Assembly: GCF_009671245.1 (NCBI RefSeq)
Contig: NZ_VTFS01000006.1
Location: forward strand, 141,532-205,531
Direction: 5' to 3'
Length of the DNA: 64,000 nt
Source of the DNA: Marinicella rhabdoformis
GTDB taxonomy: Bacteria; Pseudomonadota; Gammaproteobacteria; Xanthomonadales; Marinicellaceae
This document shows positions 54,652 through 64,000 of this stretch, in pieces. The notes beneath the pieces are model-generated. The model had not been told where the DNA came from. It did no database searches and saw only the letters and a list, made by a program, of their open reading frames with translations. The number at the start of each line of letters is the position of its first letter. Within the stretch, counting starts at the first letter, position 1. A program made the translations under genes and the position numbers.

Positions 54652-57647
54652 GTGTGGTGAGACTTTTGGTCAATCAGAAACGCCTGATTTTAACTACTTC
54701 TATTCTGCTCGCCCTATTCGGCTTGTTCTCTTGGTACAACATGGACCGCCAAGAAGACCCGTTTTTCCCTTATAGACATGGCTTTGTATTGACCCAATAC
54801 CCAGGAGCTGACGTCAATCGGATTGAAAAACAAGTGCTCAAACCTCTTGAGGAAGAACTCTCTCAAATTGAAGAAATAGAAGAACTTCGCTCTATGGTCC
54901 GCACTGGCTTTACCCAAGTGATTGTACAAATGCATGAATACGTCACCGACACCGATGTGGTATGGGACAAAGTACGGCGAGCCATAGATAAAGCCGCATT
55001 AAAATTCCCAGAAGGCGTGGTACCCCCAGTTTTAGAAGACAGGTTGCTAGATACAGCCGTTGCGGTGTATAGCATTTCTGGCAAGCAAGACATCATGGAT
55101 TTGCGTCAAGATGCCAAAGACATCAAAAACCACTTATTTAAGCTCAAAGACATTGGCAAAGTGTCCATTTATGGCATGCCAGAGCAACAAATCAGCATTG
55201 TAGTCAAAGATGAATTCATTAAAAATGGCATCATCAGCCACGAATCATTGGCCAAACAAATCCGTGAAAAAACCCAAGTCTTACCCATACATGACTTGCA
55301 TGTCGCTGGCCAACGCATCAATGTAGATGCACACACCGAGTACCATTCATTAGAAGAGTTGAACAACACCAGCATTCTATTAAACAACGGCTCACAGCTG
55401 CCTCTGTCTGTTTTGGCCAATGTACGCTTAAAAGGTGAAAATGTATCGGGTTCTGGGTTTTGGCATAACCAACAACGTGCGATTGCCTTGTCGATTTACA
55501 TACCTGTAAACCAACTGAATGTGGTGAATTTTGGCCATGAGTTACGTGATTTCATGGATAAAACTCGATCTCAATACCCCGACTTAACCATCGAAGAAGT
55601 GTTTTTCCAACCGGAACGGGTTAAGCACCGCATAGACGAACTGGGTGGTTCATTATTAACTGGAATGATTCTGGTAACCGTTATTTTGGCATTTTTCTTG
55701 GGTTTGAGGCCCGGATTGGTTGTCGCAACCGTAATCCCACTGGTGACTTTTTCCTCATTGGCCGTCTTTAATTTAGGTGGTGGTGTACTCCATCAAATGG
55801 CGATTGCTGGTATGGTGATTGGCTTGGGTATGTTGGTTGATAATGCAATTGTGATGGTAGAAAACATCCAGTACCACATTGATCATGGCATGCGCGGATC
55901 TGATGCTTCTGTAACCTCAGTGAAACAACTGGCACTTTCATTAGGTTCAGCAACAGGAACAACCGTTGCCGCGTTCATGCCGATGCTGTTGTCTCAAGGT
56001 AACTCTGCTGACTTCACACGTGCCATTCCCGCCATGATCATCCTCTCCATAACAGTAAGTTATTTATATGCCATTATGGTGACACCGGCATTCAGTCACA
56101 TTTTTTTAAAAGCACACAAAGAAAACCAAAACTCAGCCTTACAAAACTTGGGCAGTCGGTTAGGCAAACTGGCGACTGAAAAACCCGCGGTTATTTTAGC
56201 TGCCGCTTTGGTATTTATGGGTTTGTCTTTTTATCTGTTTGGTCATGTACAAAAAGACTTTTTCCCAGACACCGACCGCAACCAAGTCATCATTGATTTG
56301 AAATACCCGGAAAGCAGCCACATCATAAAAAACAGCCGCATCACCAATGAAATTGCACAAAAAGTCAGCCAACAAAATCACGTCGAAGATCTGGTCACCT
56401 TCACTGGCAATTCTGGGCCGGTTTTTTATTATAATTTAGCGGAAAAACCCCGGTCGCCACACATCGCGCGAATCGTCGCCATGATGGATGACGTCGATAA
56501 CAGTCAACAACTCATCAATTGGATGACACAGGTTATTTCGCCTGAATACCCTGAAGCTGAAATTGTCGCTAAACGCCTCGGACAAGGCCCACCGGCTGAT
56601 GCCCCGATAGAGCTCAAGGTTATTGCACACGAAAGAAAAAATCTGGCCGCTGCTGTACGCGAAATTCAACTGTTATTGAGTGAAACCGAAGGCACCCGCA
56701 CCATAAGAAACACTTTGGGCCTGGGCATGGCAAAATTAACCCTGTCTCCAAAAGATGAATTGTTGAATCAAAACGATATCACACGCAGTGAATTGGCCAG
56801 TGGCTTGGCCCTGAGAACATCAGGACAATTGATAGGTCAGTTCCGAGCCCACGAAGACCCCATCGATGTGTATATTCAATCCAGTCAAAATGTTGAATTT
56901 CCAGTCAATGAGCTTTCAGACATCCGCTTCAACACAGGTGAACACACATTGTCGCTGGACGCCTTAACTGATCAAAAACTCAGCTACTTACCTGCTGCCA
57001 TTCAACACCTGAACTTACAAAGGACCGCTTCGATATACAGCGAAACCCAAGCAGGTTATACCTATGCAGACGTGCTACAAAAATTTGAACCCAAGTTGAA
57101 TGCGATGAAGCTGCCACCCGGTACTGAAGTCATCGTTGCTGGTGCGGCCAAAGAATCAGGTGAAGCCAATGCTTCATTGGGCCGTGCGCTGCCTATTGGC
57201 GTTATGATGCTTTTGGTGTTTTTGTTGATTGAGTTCAACTCTTTCCGTAAATTACTCATCATTTTAATCACCGTGCCATTGGCTTTTGCTGGTGTGCCTT
57301 TTGGTCTGCTGTTGACTAATACACCTTTCGGATTTACTGCCACCTTAGGTGTTTTGGCCTTGGTAGGGATTGTGGTGAATAATGCCATTGTGTTGCTTGA
57401 TTTGATCCAAAAGAACCGCAACCAAAACATGCCCATGTCCGAAGCAATCAGTGAGGCTGTAGCAAGAAGAACACGTCCGATTGTACTCACCACTTTGACC
57501 ACCATAGCAGGCTTGTTACCGCTGGTGATGACCCAATCTACACTCTGGCCACCACTGGCTTGGAGCATCATTTCAGGTTTGATTGTTTCGACTGGCCTGT
57601 CTTTGTTGGTAGTACCTGCCATGTATCAAAAGTTAATCAAATCTTAA
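54648..57647 (+). CDS. RND-family efflux permease
   Basis: 999 residues with the standard RND layout of twelve helices and two periplasmic loops. The first relay aspartate is present as L-V-D-N-A-I-V near 398, with Asn in place of the second Asp, which differs from the V-D-D-A of the pump at 25919 and places it in another RND subgroup. The N-terminal QYPGADVNRIEKQVLKPLEEEL is typical. It is the last gene of a three-gene operon controlled by TetR. Substrate unknown; a biocide, dye or endogenous metabolite is possible. Confidence 0.92.
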   Translation: MSVVRLLVNQKRLILTTSILLALFGLFSWYNMDRQEDPFFPYRHGFVLTQYPGADVNRIEKQVLKPLEEELSQIEEIEELRSMVRTGFTQVIVQMHEYVTDTDVVWDKVRRAIDKAALKFPEGVVPPVLEDRLLDTAVAVYSISGKQDIMDLRQDAKDIKNHLFKLKDIGKVSIYGMPEQQISIVVKDEFIKNGIISHESLAKQIREKTQVLPIHDLHVAGQRINVDAHTEYHSLEELNNTSILLNNGSQLPLSVLANVRLKGENVSGSGFWHNQQRAIALSIYIPVNQLNVVNFGHELRDFMDKTRSQYPDLTIEEVFFQPERVKHRIDELGGSLLTGMILVTVILAFFLGLRPGLVVATVIPLVTFSSLAVFNLGGGVLHQMAIAGMVIGLGMLVDNAIVMVENIQYHIDHGMRGSDASVTSVKQLALSLGSATGTTVAAFMPMLLSQGNSADFTRAIPAMIILSITVSYLYAIMVTPAFSHIFLKAHKENQNSALQNLGSRLGKLATEKPAVILAAALVFMGLSFYLFGHVQKDFFPDTDRNQVIIDLKYPESSHIIKNSRITNEIAQKVSQQNHVEDLVTFTGNSGPVFYYNLAEKPRSPHIARIVAMMDDVDNSQQLINWMTQVISPEYPEAEIVAKRLGQGPPADAPIELKVIAHERKNLAAAVREIQLLLSETEGTRTIRNTLGLGMAKLTLSPKDELLNQNDITRSELASGLALRTSGQLIGQFRAHEDPIDVYIQSSQNVEFPVNELSDIRFNTGEHTLSLDALTDQKLSYLPAAIQHLNLQRTASIYSETQAGYTYADVLQKFEPKLNAMKLPPGTEVIVAGAAKESGEANASLGRALPIGVMMLLVFLLIEFNSFRKLLIILITVPLAFAGVPFGLLLTNTPFGFTATLGVLALVGIVVNNAIVLLDLIQKNRNQNMPMSEAISEAVARRTRPIVLTTLTTIAGLLPLVMTQSTLWPPLAWSIISGLIVSTGLSLLVVPAMYQKLIKS

Positions 57648-57876
57648 ACTTTACATAAATCAGCAACACATTGAATCAACGTTCACTTTTAGACAAAGTA
57701 ACGTGGGTTCAGTGTAAATTGCTGCTTGATAAATCAACTGCTGCGAATTAAGATGGATGTGCCGCAGTATGGTGCTTTTTTGCCATGCTCTAATTTGATT
57801 CGGGGACTCGATTTACACCACAAAAACACGGGCAATATCTGGTACTCCGCCATATAACCATAAAAAGAGGACCACA

Positions 57877-59535
57877 ATGTCACAAAATAAACCTTGGATT
57901 GATCAATACGCAGCAGGTGTACCAGCAGAAGTTGGCACCCTGAAATACAACTCTGTTGCGGACATGTTGCTCACCGCTTGTGATAAATACAAAGACCAAC
58001 CTTCCTTTGAAAATTTTGGTAAATCGATTACCTATGGTGAATTAGATCAATTAAGCGCTCAATTTGCCGCTTTTTTACAATCCAAATTCAAAACTGGCGA
58101 CTCCATTGCTTTGATGATGCCAAACGTACTCCAATACCCCATTGCAGTACTTGGTGTATTGCGTGCGGGCATGGTGGTCACCAATGTCAATCCCCTTTAT
58201 ACACCACGTGAATTGAAGCATCAATTGAATGACTCTGAGGCCAAAGCCATTGTGGTGATAGAAAACACCGCATGCACCTTAGCAGAAGTGATTGAAGAAA
58301 CTGGTGTGGAAACTGTCATCACAGCCACCATTGGCGAAATGATCGGTGGCATCAAAGGCGGTTTAATGAATTTTGTTATCAAACACGTTAAAAAAATGGT
58401 ACCTGCATTTTCAATCGCGGGAACCATCACGTTCAAACAAGCCTTAAATCAAGGCAAGATGCTAAAGCACACGGACGTAGAGCGCAGTTTAGATGACATC
58501 GCCTTTCTACAATATACCGGTGGCACAACAGGCGTCTCAAAAGGTGCCATGTTAACCAACAGAAACTTAGTCGCCAACGTGGCACAAGTAGAGCACTGGA
58601 TAAAGTCTGAGATTAACGATGCGCAAGAAGTGGTGATAACGGCATTACCGCTTTATCATATTTTCGCACTGACAGCGAACTGTCTGACATTTTCTACATA
58701 CGGCGCACACAATATCTTGATTACCAATCCTCGTGACATGAAAGGTTTTGTAAAAGAATTATCAAAACACCAATTCACAGTCATGACAGGTGTGAACACC
58801 TTATTCAATGGTTTGTTAATAACTGAAGGCTTTAAAGATTTAGATTTCTCAAAATTCAAATTCACTTTAGGTGGTGGCATGGCGGTACAAAAAGACACCG
58901 CGCTCCGCTGGAAAGAAGTGACTGGTTCCACCTTGGCAGAGGCTTATGGTTTGACTGAAACTTCTCCGGCTGCCTGTATCAACCCCATCCCATTGAAAGA
59001 ATATAATGGCACCATTGGCCTGCCCTTACCTTCCACTGATTGTCAAATTCAAGATGACGACGGTAATCCATTGGGCGTCGGCGAACCCGGTGAATTGTGT
59101 ATCAAAGGCCCACAAGTCATGCTCGGTTATTTGAAACGCCCAGATGAAACCTCCAAAACCATTGTCGATGGTTGGTTAAAAACTGGCGATGTTGCTTGTA
59201 TGGATGAGAAAGGATACTTTAAAATTGTCGACCGCAAAAAAGACATGATATTGGTCTCAGGTTTTAATGTATATCCCAATGAAATTGAAGACGCCGCCTG
59301 TTTGCACCCTCACATAGTTGAATGTGCAGCTGTTGGCCTCAAAGATGAAAAGTCTGGCGAAATCGTCAAATTGTTCGTGGTCAAAGTCACCGAGTGTGAT
59401 TTAGATGAAGCGGCAGTTAAAGCGCATTGCCGTGATAACTTAACAGGCTACAAAGTCCCTAAAATCATTGAATTCAGGGACGATTTACCTAAGTCCAATG
59501 TCGGAAAAATACTTCGTAAAGATTTAAGAGAATAA
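57877..59535 (+). CDS. fadD: Long-chain fatty acid--CoA ligase
   Basis: 552 residues. Adenylate-forming enzyme that activates fatty acids with ATP and CoA at the inner side of the membrane. It contains the AMP-binding loop [13 protein letters not shown] at about 213-225, [15 protein letters not shown], the [29 protein letters not shown] hinge (GDVA then VDRKKDMI), and the C-terminal lysine in [19 protein letters not shown] before the ATG fixes the start. The tdh gene follows after seven bases, so co-transcription is likely though metabolically unrelated. Confidence 0.92.
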   Translation: MSQNKPWIDQYAAGVPAEVGTLKYNSVADMLLTACDKYKDQPSFENFGKSITYGELDQLSAQFAAFLQSKFKTGDSIALMMPNVLQYPIAVLGVLRAGMVVTNVNPLYTPRELKHQLNDSEAKAIVVIENTACTLAEVIEETGVETVITATIGEMIGGIKGGLMNFVIKHVKKMVPAFSIAGTITFKQALNQGKMLKHTDVERSLDDIAFLQYTGGTTGVSKGAMLTNRNLVANVAQVEHWIKSEINDAQEVVITALPLYHIFALTANCLTFSTYGAHNILITNPRDMKGFVKELSKHQFTVMTGVNTLFNGLLITEGFKDLDFSKFKFTLGGGMAVQKDTALRWKEVTGSTLAEAYGLTETSPAACINPIPLKEYNGTIGLPLPSTDCQIQDDDGNPLGVGEPGELCIKGPQVMLGYLKRPDETSKTIVDGWLKTGDVACMDEKGYFKIVDRKKDMILVSGFNVYPNEIEDAACLHPHIVECAAVGLKDEKSGEIVKLFVVKVTECDLDEAAVKAHCRDNLTGYKVPKIIEFRDDLPKSNVGKILRKDLRE

Positions 59536-59542
59536 TCAAATC

Positions 59543-60568
59543 ATGAAAGCATTGGTCAAAAAATATGCCAAAGAAGGCATATGGATGGACGATGTCGAAA
59601 TGCCCGCCATGGGTCACAACGACGTCCTCATCAAAGTAGAAAAAACCGCCATCTGCGGTACCGATTTACATATCTATAAATGGGATGAATGGGCACAAAA
59701 GGCCATCACGCCCGGATTGACTATTGGTCATGAATTTGTCGGCCACATCATCGAGATGGGCAGTGAAGTCAAAGGCTACGAAGTCGGTCAACGCGTCAGT
59801 GCAGAAGGTCATATAGTCTGTGGCGTCTGTAGAAACTGTCGCGCAGGCACACAACATTTATGCCCCAATACAAAAGGCATAGGTGTGAATAGAAACGGCG
59901 CATTCGCTGAATACATCACCATGCCAGTACAAAACCTGTGGCCCGTACCTGATGAAATTCCTTCAAAATTGGCCGCATTCTTCGACCCATTCGGTAATGC
60001 CGCACATTGTGCTTTGGAATTTGACATGCTCGGTGAAGACGTATTGATCACCGGTGCAGGACCGATTGGCATCATTGCAGCCGGCATCTGTAAACACGTG
60101 GGCGCCAGGCAAGTTGTTGTCACTGACGTCAATGACTATCGATTGGAATTGGCCAAAAACATGGGCGCCACCCGCACTGTCAATGTCACCAAAGAAAAAA
60201 TCAGTGATGTGATGAAAGAAATGAACATCACTGGTTTTGACTTGGGCATGGAAATGTCTGGTAACCCCATGGCATTCAACGACATGCTCAATAACATGTA
60301 CTACGGCGGTAAGATCACCCTACTCGGCATGCTACCGGACCAAACACAAATCAATTGGGACAACATCATCTTCAAAGGTTTGTCCATCAAAGGGGTTACA
60401 GGCAGAAAAATGTATGAAACTTGGTACAAAATGACGCAAATGTTGCGCACCGGTTTCCCATTAGAAAAAGCCCTGACCCATGAAATTCACATCGATGACT
60501 TCCAAGACGGCTTTGACCTGATGGCCGCTGGCCAATGTGGTAAAGTGGTTTGTAGTTGGGACAAATAA
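59543..60568 (+). CDS. tdh: L-threonine 3-dehydrogenase
   Basis: 341 residues, the usual Tdh length. Zinc-dependent medium-chain dehydrogenase that oxidises threonine to 2-amino-3-oxobutyrate with NAD. Catalytic zinc ligands are in A-I-C-G-T-D and GHEFVG; the structural zinc is held by [18 protein letters not shown] binding is [12 protein letters not shown] followed by [13 protein letters not shown]. Adjacent kbl makes the second pathway enzyme, which fixes the assignment. Confidence 0.97.
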   Translation: MKALVKKYAKEGIWMDDVEMPAMGHNDVLIKVEKTAICGTDLHIYKWDEWAQKAITPGLTIGHEFVGHIIEMGSEVKGYEVGQRVSAEGHIVCGVCRNCRAGTQHLCPNTKGIGVNRNGAFAEYITMPVQNLWPVPDEIPSKLAAFFDPFGNAAHCALEFDMLGEDVLITGAGPIGIIAAGICKHVGARQVVVTDVNDYRLELAKNMGATRTVNVTKEKISDVMKEMNITGFDLGMEMSGNPMAFNDMLNNMYYGGKITLLGMLPDQTQINWDNIIFKGLSIKGVTGRKMYETWYKMTQMLRTGFPLEKALTHEIHIDDFQDGFDLMAAGQCGKVVCSWDK

Positions 60569-60592
60569 CACTCAAAAGTGTAGAACAAAAAC

Positions 60593-61762
60593 ATGAAACA
60601 TTACCAAGACATCATTCAAGGCATCAAAGACGATGGCCTTTACAAAGCAGAACGCATCATCACCAGCCCACAGTCAGCCCACATTGAACTGCCTGGCGGA
60701 CAAAAAGTGATTAACTTCTGTGCCAATAACTACCTCGGCTTGGCCGACCACCCTGAAATCATCAAAGCCGCTAAAAAAGCATTGGACACACACGGTTTCG
60801 GCATGGCTTCAGTGCGCTTCATCTGCGGCACGCAAGATTTACACAAAGAATTAGAAAGCCGCATCAGCAGTTTTTTTGGCACTGAAGACACCATTTTATA
60901 CACCTCATGTTTTGATGCCAATGCTGGCCTGTTTGAAACCATATTAGACAAAGACGATGCCATCATCAGTGACGAGTTAAACCACGCCTCTATCATCGAC
61001 GGTGTGCGATTGTGCAAAGCACAAAGACACCGTTACAAAAACAGCAACATGGCTGAATTGGAACAAATCCTCAAAGACACCCAAGACTGCAAGCAACGCT
61101 TGATCGTCACCGACGGCGTGTTCAGCATGGATGGCACCATTGCCAAGTTAAAAGAAATCACCGATTTGGCGGCACAATACAACGCCTTGGTCGTGGTTGA
61201 TGATTCCCATGCCACAGGCTTCATTGGCAAAACCGGTCGCGGCTCGGCAGAGTTAGAAGGCGTTTTAGACAAAGTGGACATCTACACCTCAACCTTAGGC
61301 AAAGCCTTAGGCGGTGGATCTGGTGGATTCACCACAGGCCGCAAGGAAATCATCGAATTACTGCGCCAGCGTTCACGCCCCTACTTGTTCTCTAACACCT
61401 TACCACCACCATTGGTTGCTGCCAGTATCAAAGTCTTTGACTTAATCTCTGACTCCACTGAGTTGCGTGACAAGCTGGAAGAAAACACAAAATATTTCCG
61501 CCAAGAAATTGTCAAAATGGGCTACACCGTTTCTGGAGAAACCCACCCCATCACACCGATCATGTTGGGTGATGCACGTTTGGCCTCTCAAATGGCCGAC
61601 CGATTATTGGAGTTGGGCATATATTGCATTGGCTTCTCCTTCCCAGTTGTACCCAAAGGCAAAGCCAGAATCCGCCTACAAATTTCAGCAGCGCATTCTA
61701 AAAATGATTTGGACTTGGCTCTGGCCGCGTTCAAACAAGTCAAAGCTGAATTCTTGGATTAA
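60593..61762 (+). CDS. kbl: Glycine C-acetyltransferase (2-amino-3-ketobutyrate CoA ligase)
   Basis: 389 residues. PLP enzyme of the alpha-oxoamine synthase family that cleaves 2-amino-3-oxobutyrate with CoA to glycine and acetyl-CoA. Visible motifs are [31 protein letters not shown], the [10 protein letters not shown] segment, the Schiff-base lysine in S-T-L-G-K-A-L-G-G, and SNTLPPP. It follows tdh by 24 bases, the normal threonine-to-glycine operon. Confidence 0.96.
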   Translation: MKHYQDIIQGIKDDGLYKAERIITSPQSAHIELPGGQKVINFCANNYLGLADHPEIIKAAKKALDTHGFGMASVRFICGTQDLHKELESRISSFFGTEDTILYTSCFDANAGLFETILDKDDAIISDELNHASIIDGVRLCKAQRHRYKNSNMAELEQILKDTQDCKQRLIVTDGVFSMDGTIAKLKEITDLAAQYNALVVVDDSHATGFIGKTGRGSAELEGVLDKVDIYTSTLGKALGGGSGGFTTGRKEIIELLRQRSRPYLFSNTLPPPLVAASIKVFDLISDSTELRDKLEENTKYFRQEIVKMGYTVSGETHPITPIMLGDARLASQMADRLLELGIYCIGFSFPVVPKGKARIRLQISAAHSKNDLDLALAAFKQVKAEFLD

Positions 61763-61767
61763 AGCAC

Positions 61768-62607
61768 ATGTCGGCACAAGATAATTTACGCGTGCCGATT
61801 CTGGCCTACCACGCCAGTAACATCTCAGGCAATGTGTATCAGCTCAATGATCACATTGCCTTTGAATCCGACCTCTACACATTACATCATGCCGGCTACA
61901 CCATCATTCCATTGCGCTGGATTGCTGAATGGCTGAATGGTGAACGTGACCTAGAAGCCATGTCTGAATCATTAGGCGACAAGCTGATTGGCCTCAGTTG
62001 TGATGACGGTTTAGACCTTGACTTTAAAAATGGCAATTACTTTGATTTCGGTCCGCAACGCAGTTTTTACAATATCCTGAAAAGCTTTGTAGAAGATGTG
62101 GGACAAGAAAACCAACCCCAAGCCAACCTCACCAGTTTTGTCATTGCCTGCCCTGAAGCCCGAAAGGTGATGGATGAAAAATCACTCAACAGCCAAAACT
62201 TGATGAACCACGACTGGTGGCATGAAGCTGCACAAAGTAACCTGATGGACATAGAAAACCACGGTTGGGATCACCGCCATCCTGACATTTATCCTGATAC
62301 TCAGGCTAATTTTACAAGTATCACTGACCAAGCGGCTGCTGAAAAACAAATTATCCAAGCCAAACACTGGATAGAAAATCAAATTACACCGAGTCAAAGC
62401 ACACAGTTCGCCTACCCTTGGGGACATACCAATGAATTCTTGCTCAATGAATTCATGCCCAACCAAGCCCAACAAGCCGGCATCCAAGCCGCCTACACCT
62501 GCGGCGCCCAACACGTCACAAAAACCTGCAATTCCTACGACATCCCCAGATACGTCTGCGGCTTCAATTGGAAAAGCCCGAAGCAGTTGCTTGAATTAAT
62601 TAGTTAA
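61768..62607 (+). CDS. NodB-like polysaccharide deacetylase family protein
   Basis: 279 residues, without a signal peptide. The barrel begins LRVPILAYHASN. The metal-binding motif is L-S-C-D-D-G-L-D, the second motif N-H-G-W-D-H-R-H-P-D supplies the two histidines, and a late FAYPWGHTNEFLL matches motif 3. These are the metal triad (Asp, His, His) of the carbohydrate esterase 4 / NodB superfamily, so catalysis is plausible. It starts five bases after kbl and belongs to that operon. The link to threonine degradation is not explained by its family, so substrate is unknown. Confidence 0.8.
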   Translation: MSAQDNLRVPILAYHASNISGNVYQLNDHIAFESDLYTLHHAGYTIIPLRWIAEWLNGERDLEAMSESLGDKLIGLSCDDGLDLDFKNGNYFDFGPQRSFYNILKSFVEDVGQENQPQANLTSFVIACPEARKVMDEKSLNSQNLMNHDWWHEAAQSNLMDIENHGWDHRHPDIYPDTQANFTSITDQAAAEKQIIQAKHWIENQITPSQSTQFAYPWGHTNEFLLNEFMPNQAQQAGIQAAYTCGAQHVTKTCNSYDIPRYVCGFNWKSPKQLLELIS

Positions 62608-62669
62608 CAGCTTTTTAAACACAGTTAATAAGCCCAATAATTGATAAAAATCGCCTAACCAATATGACG

Positions 62670-63170
62670 TTACTGATTGATTGATTTTTCCATAAACACA
62701 GCGTCCATTGAACTGCCGTTACTTAACAGCTGTCTGGATTCCTTGATTTTCTTGTAACCCTTGTTCTTATAAAATGAAATGGAATTGGTAGAAGCTTTGA
62801 GGTGAAGTTTGTCAGCTGATTTTCGGTCAGCAAAACGTTCAATTCGATTGAGTAATCTGGTGCCTATGCCATTACCCGAATGTTTAGGGTCAACATACAA
62901 TGACTTAACGCATTTTTCAGCAATCAAGTAAACAGCCACTCCCAGAACCTTACTTTTTTTATTCGTGGCGACATAACAGCGGACGTTGTCATTTTTGATA
63001 AATGCAGCTAACCACTGAATTCTTTCACTGTTGGGTTTAGGAGACCATGCGGATAAAACCTGTTTGGCATAGTTCTTTTTTGATATGGATTGAACCGCTT
63101 TAAATTGTACGGTAATCATGTCTTTAGCATCTTTTGAGCTCGCAGCTCGGCACTCTATCTCTTTTGTCAT
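62670..63170 (-). CDS. GNAT family N-acetyltransferase
   Basis: 166 residues. The GNAT acetyl-CoA-binding motif V-D-P-K-H-S-G-N-G-I-G-T-R-L-L-N is clear, and the C-terminal STNSISFYKNKGYKKI follows the family pattern. Substrate unknown. Single gene, next to insertion-sequence debris. Confidence 0.88.
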   Translation of the reverse strand: MTKEIECRAASSKDAKDMITVQFKAVQSISKKNYAKQVLSAWSPKPNSERIQWLAAFIKNDNVRCYVATNKKSKVLGVAVYLIAEKCVKSLYVDPKHSGNGIGTRLLNRIERFADRKSADKLHLKASTNSISFYKNKGYKKIKESRQLLSNGSSMDAVFMEKSINQ

Positions 63171-63381
63171 AACAATTTATATTAACACAAAAACGCGTTA
63201 ATTTAAACACACCAACAATAATGAAGCGGACGAACGCCACATTTAACACAAGACTATATGACCTAATTGCGCTAAATTTTTCCAGCCAAAAACCTTAACA
63301 ATTATCACCTGCAAACTTTTTATACCTTATTGAAAAATTACTCATGGTACACCTCATGGAACATTATAGTCCCTTAGTTGA

Positions 63382-63651
63382 GTGTCCGTTTTATCGGGTA
63401 TACCTCAGGTTGTTAGGTTCAAACAGGTTCAGTCAGGCAAAATAAGAACCAAGTTTGCTCCTAATTTATTGTCTCAAGACTTTTCAGCTGATAACCGTAA
63501 TACAAAGTGGGTATGTGATACAACTTTCATTCCTACACGCAAAGGCTGGCTTTACTTGGCAACAGTAATGGATTTATTTTCTCGTAAGGTTATTGGTTGG
63601 CCAATGAGCAATAAAAACGATAAGAAACTTGTTAAAGCTGCATTACTGTAA
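63382..63651 (+). pseudogene. IS3-family transposase fragment (truncated at both ends)
   Basis: 89 residues. From about residue 12 the protein (FKQVQSGKIRTKFAPNLLSQ then TKWVCDTTFIPTRKGWLYLA and VMDLFSRKVIGW) matches the first part of an IS3 OrfB integrase core, including the first DDE aspartate (C-D-T-T). Its N-terminal 10 residues are unrelated leader. The frame ends exactly where the next IS end begins (near 63650), so the gene was cut by that insertion. No OrfA is present. Confidence 0.85.
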
Positions 63652-64000
63652 TGGTCAAGTTTTTCCGGACACATTTTTAGGCTGCTTTTCTTAATTCGTT
63701 GTACTTTTTGTTTGGTGTTATGTATCCAATTGCTAAGTTTAATCTTTTGTAGTTATAAAAGTAGATATAACTTTCAACTTCAGCAATCACCGCTTCATGA
63801 TTAATGAAGCTCAATGAGTTTAGCCTTTCGGTTTTCAGGTTTCTAAAAAACCGTTCCATAACGGCATTGTCCCAACAGTTACCTCTGCGACTCATACTTC
63901 TGGTTATCTTGAGTTGATTGCAATACACATCAAACATGTTTGACGTGTATTGTGTGCCTTGATCTGAATGAACAAGTAGGTTGCTTGTTATTGGTTGCTT
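63649..64000 (-). mobile_element. IS3-family insertion sequence, partial (runs off the window)
   Basis: The element end lies at about 63649-63675, TGGTCAAGTTTTTCCGGACA, the terminal repeat type of an IS3 element, just behind its transposase gene. It interrupts the older transposase fragment at 63382-63651. The other end lies beyond 64000. Confidence 0.75.
63677..64000 (-). CDS. IS3-family transposase OrfB, 3' part
   Basis: Partial; the frame is open to the window edge. The first visible ATG, at 63937, is internal: upstream codons continue S-N-L-L-V-H-S-D-Q-G-T-Q-Y, the second DDE aspartate motif of IS3 OrfB. The glutamate follows in SMSRRGNCWDNAVMERFF, then LKTERLNSLSF and the C-terminal YNYKRLNLAIGYITPN. 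Intact over the visible 108 codons. Confidence 0.9.
   Translation of the reverse strand, partial: KQPITSNLLVHSDQGTQYTSNMFDVYCNQLKITRSMSRRGNCWDNAVMERFFRNLKTERLNSLSFINHEAVIAEVESYIYFYNYKRLNLAIGYITPNKKYNELRKAA

Noticed and set aside
57062..57622. 186-codon minus-strand frame inside the RND pump gene
   Set aside because: Antisense shadow of a well-supported gene.
57712..57818. Inverted repeat GTGTAAATTG / CGATTTACAC upstream of fadD as a regulator site
   Set aside because: Arms are ten bases with one mismatch and almost 90 bases apart; too weak to call an operator.

Overview
The window looks like chromosomal DNA of a moderately AT-rich, aerobic, heterotrophic gammaproteobacterium. The evidence is the set of protein types: PdxH ending in RLAP, RimK, AsnS, Tdh/Kbl, RND pumps, leucine catabolism, secreted proteases, and large amidohydrolase and tricorn-like proteins. 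Two secreted proteins end in an IF-x-x-GFE tail. I associate this tail from memory with Marinicella and Xanthomonadales-like bacteria, so a Marinicella-like organism is a reasonable guess but is not proven here. Genes are dense, most intergenic gaps are short, and many convergent gene ends share a rho-independent hairpin. I see no rRNA, tRNA, CRISPR array, prophage or recognisable defence island.

Layout. 0.1-8.4 kb: a secreted subtilisin-like protease, a RimK/retropepsin-like pair on the minus strand, and a large secreted BNR/sortilin-like repeat protein. 8.4-14.6 kb: AsmA, LemA, a secreted serine hydrolase with an extra C-terminal module, and an AbgT-type transporter. 14.7-17.6 kb: a membrane desaturase with a very small 2Fe-2S ferredoxin, then a REP-associated tyrosine transposase and a 42-bp tandem repeat. 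17.6-21 kb: a leucine-degradation fragment (biotin-containing methylcrotonyl-CoA carboxylase subunit, HMG-CoA lyase, small membrane protein), followed by a REP/BIME-like inverted-repeat element. 21.2-24.6 kb: a tight minus-strand operon of ABC ATPase, ABC permease fused to a GldG-like domain, and pdxH. 24.6-31.3 kb: a second, acyl-CoA-type desaturase, an RND adaptor/permease pair and a Crp/Fnr regulator.

31.5-42 kb: a secreted pectate-lyase-like protein, glutathione reductase, an unusual class III aminotransferase, AsnS, and a pair of amidohydrolase-like secreted proteins of which one and a half domains appear to have lost metal ligands. 42-48.7 kb: small membrane and secreted proteins of unknown function, then hemerythrin, BON-MscS, DUF4112 and DUF2254 proteins that suggest envelope or osmotic/redox stress functions. 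48.7-57.7 kb: a tricorn-like S41 protease, a small secreted Sel1-like protein, and a TetR-controlled RND operon with a clear palindromic operator and ATGA overlaps. 57.9-62.6 kb: long-chain acyl-CoA ligase, then a threonine-to-glycine operon (tdh-kbl) followed by a NodB-like deacetylase. 62.7-64 kb: a GNAT acetyltransferase and insertion-sequence debris, one IS3-type transposase fragment cut by a second IS3-type element that runs off the window.

The most unusual items are the shared C-terminal tail, the free-standing ferredoxin beside the transposase, the RAYT-associated repeats, the degenerate amidohydrolase pair, and the deacetylase attached to tdh-kbl. None can be called a new system from sequence reading alone.
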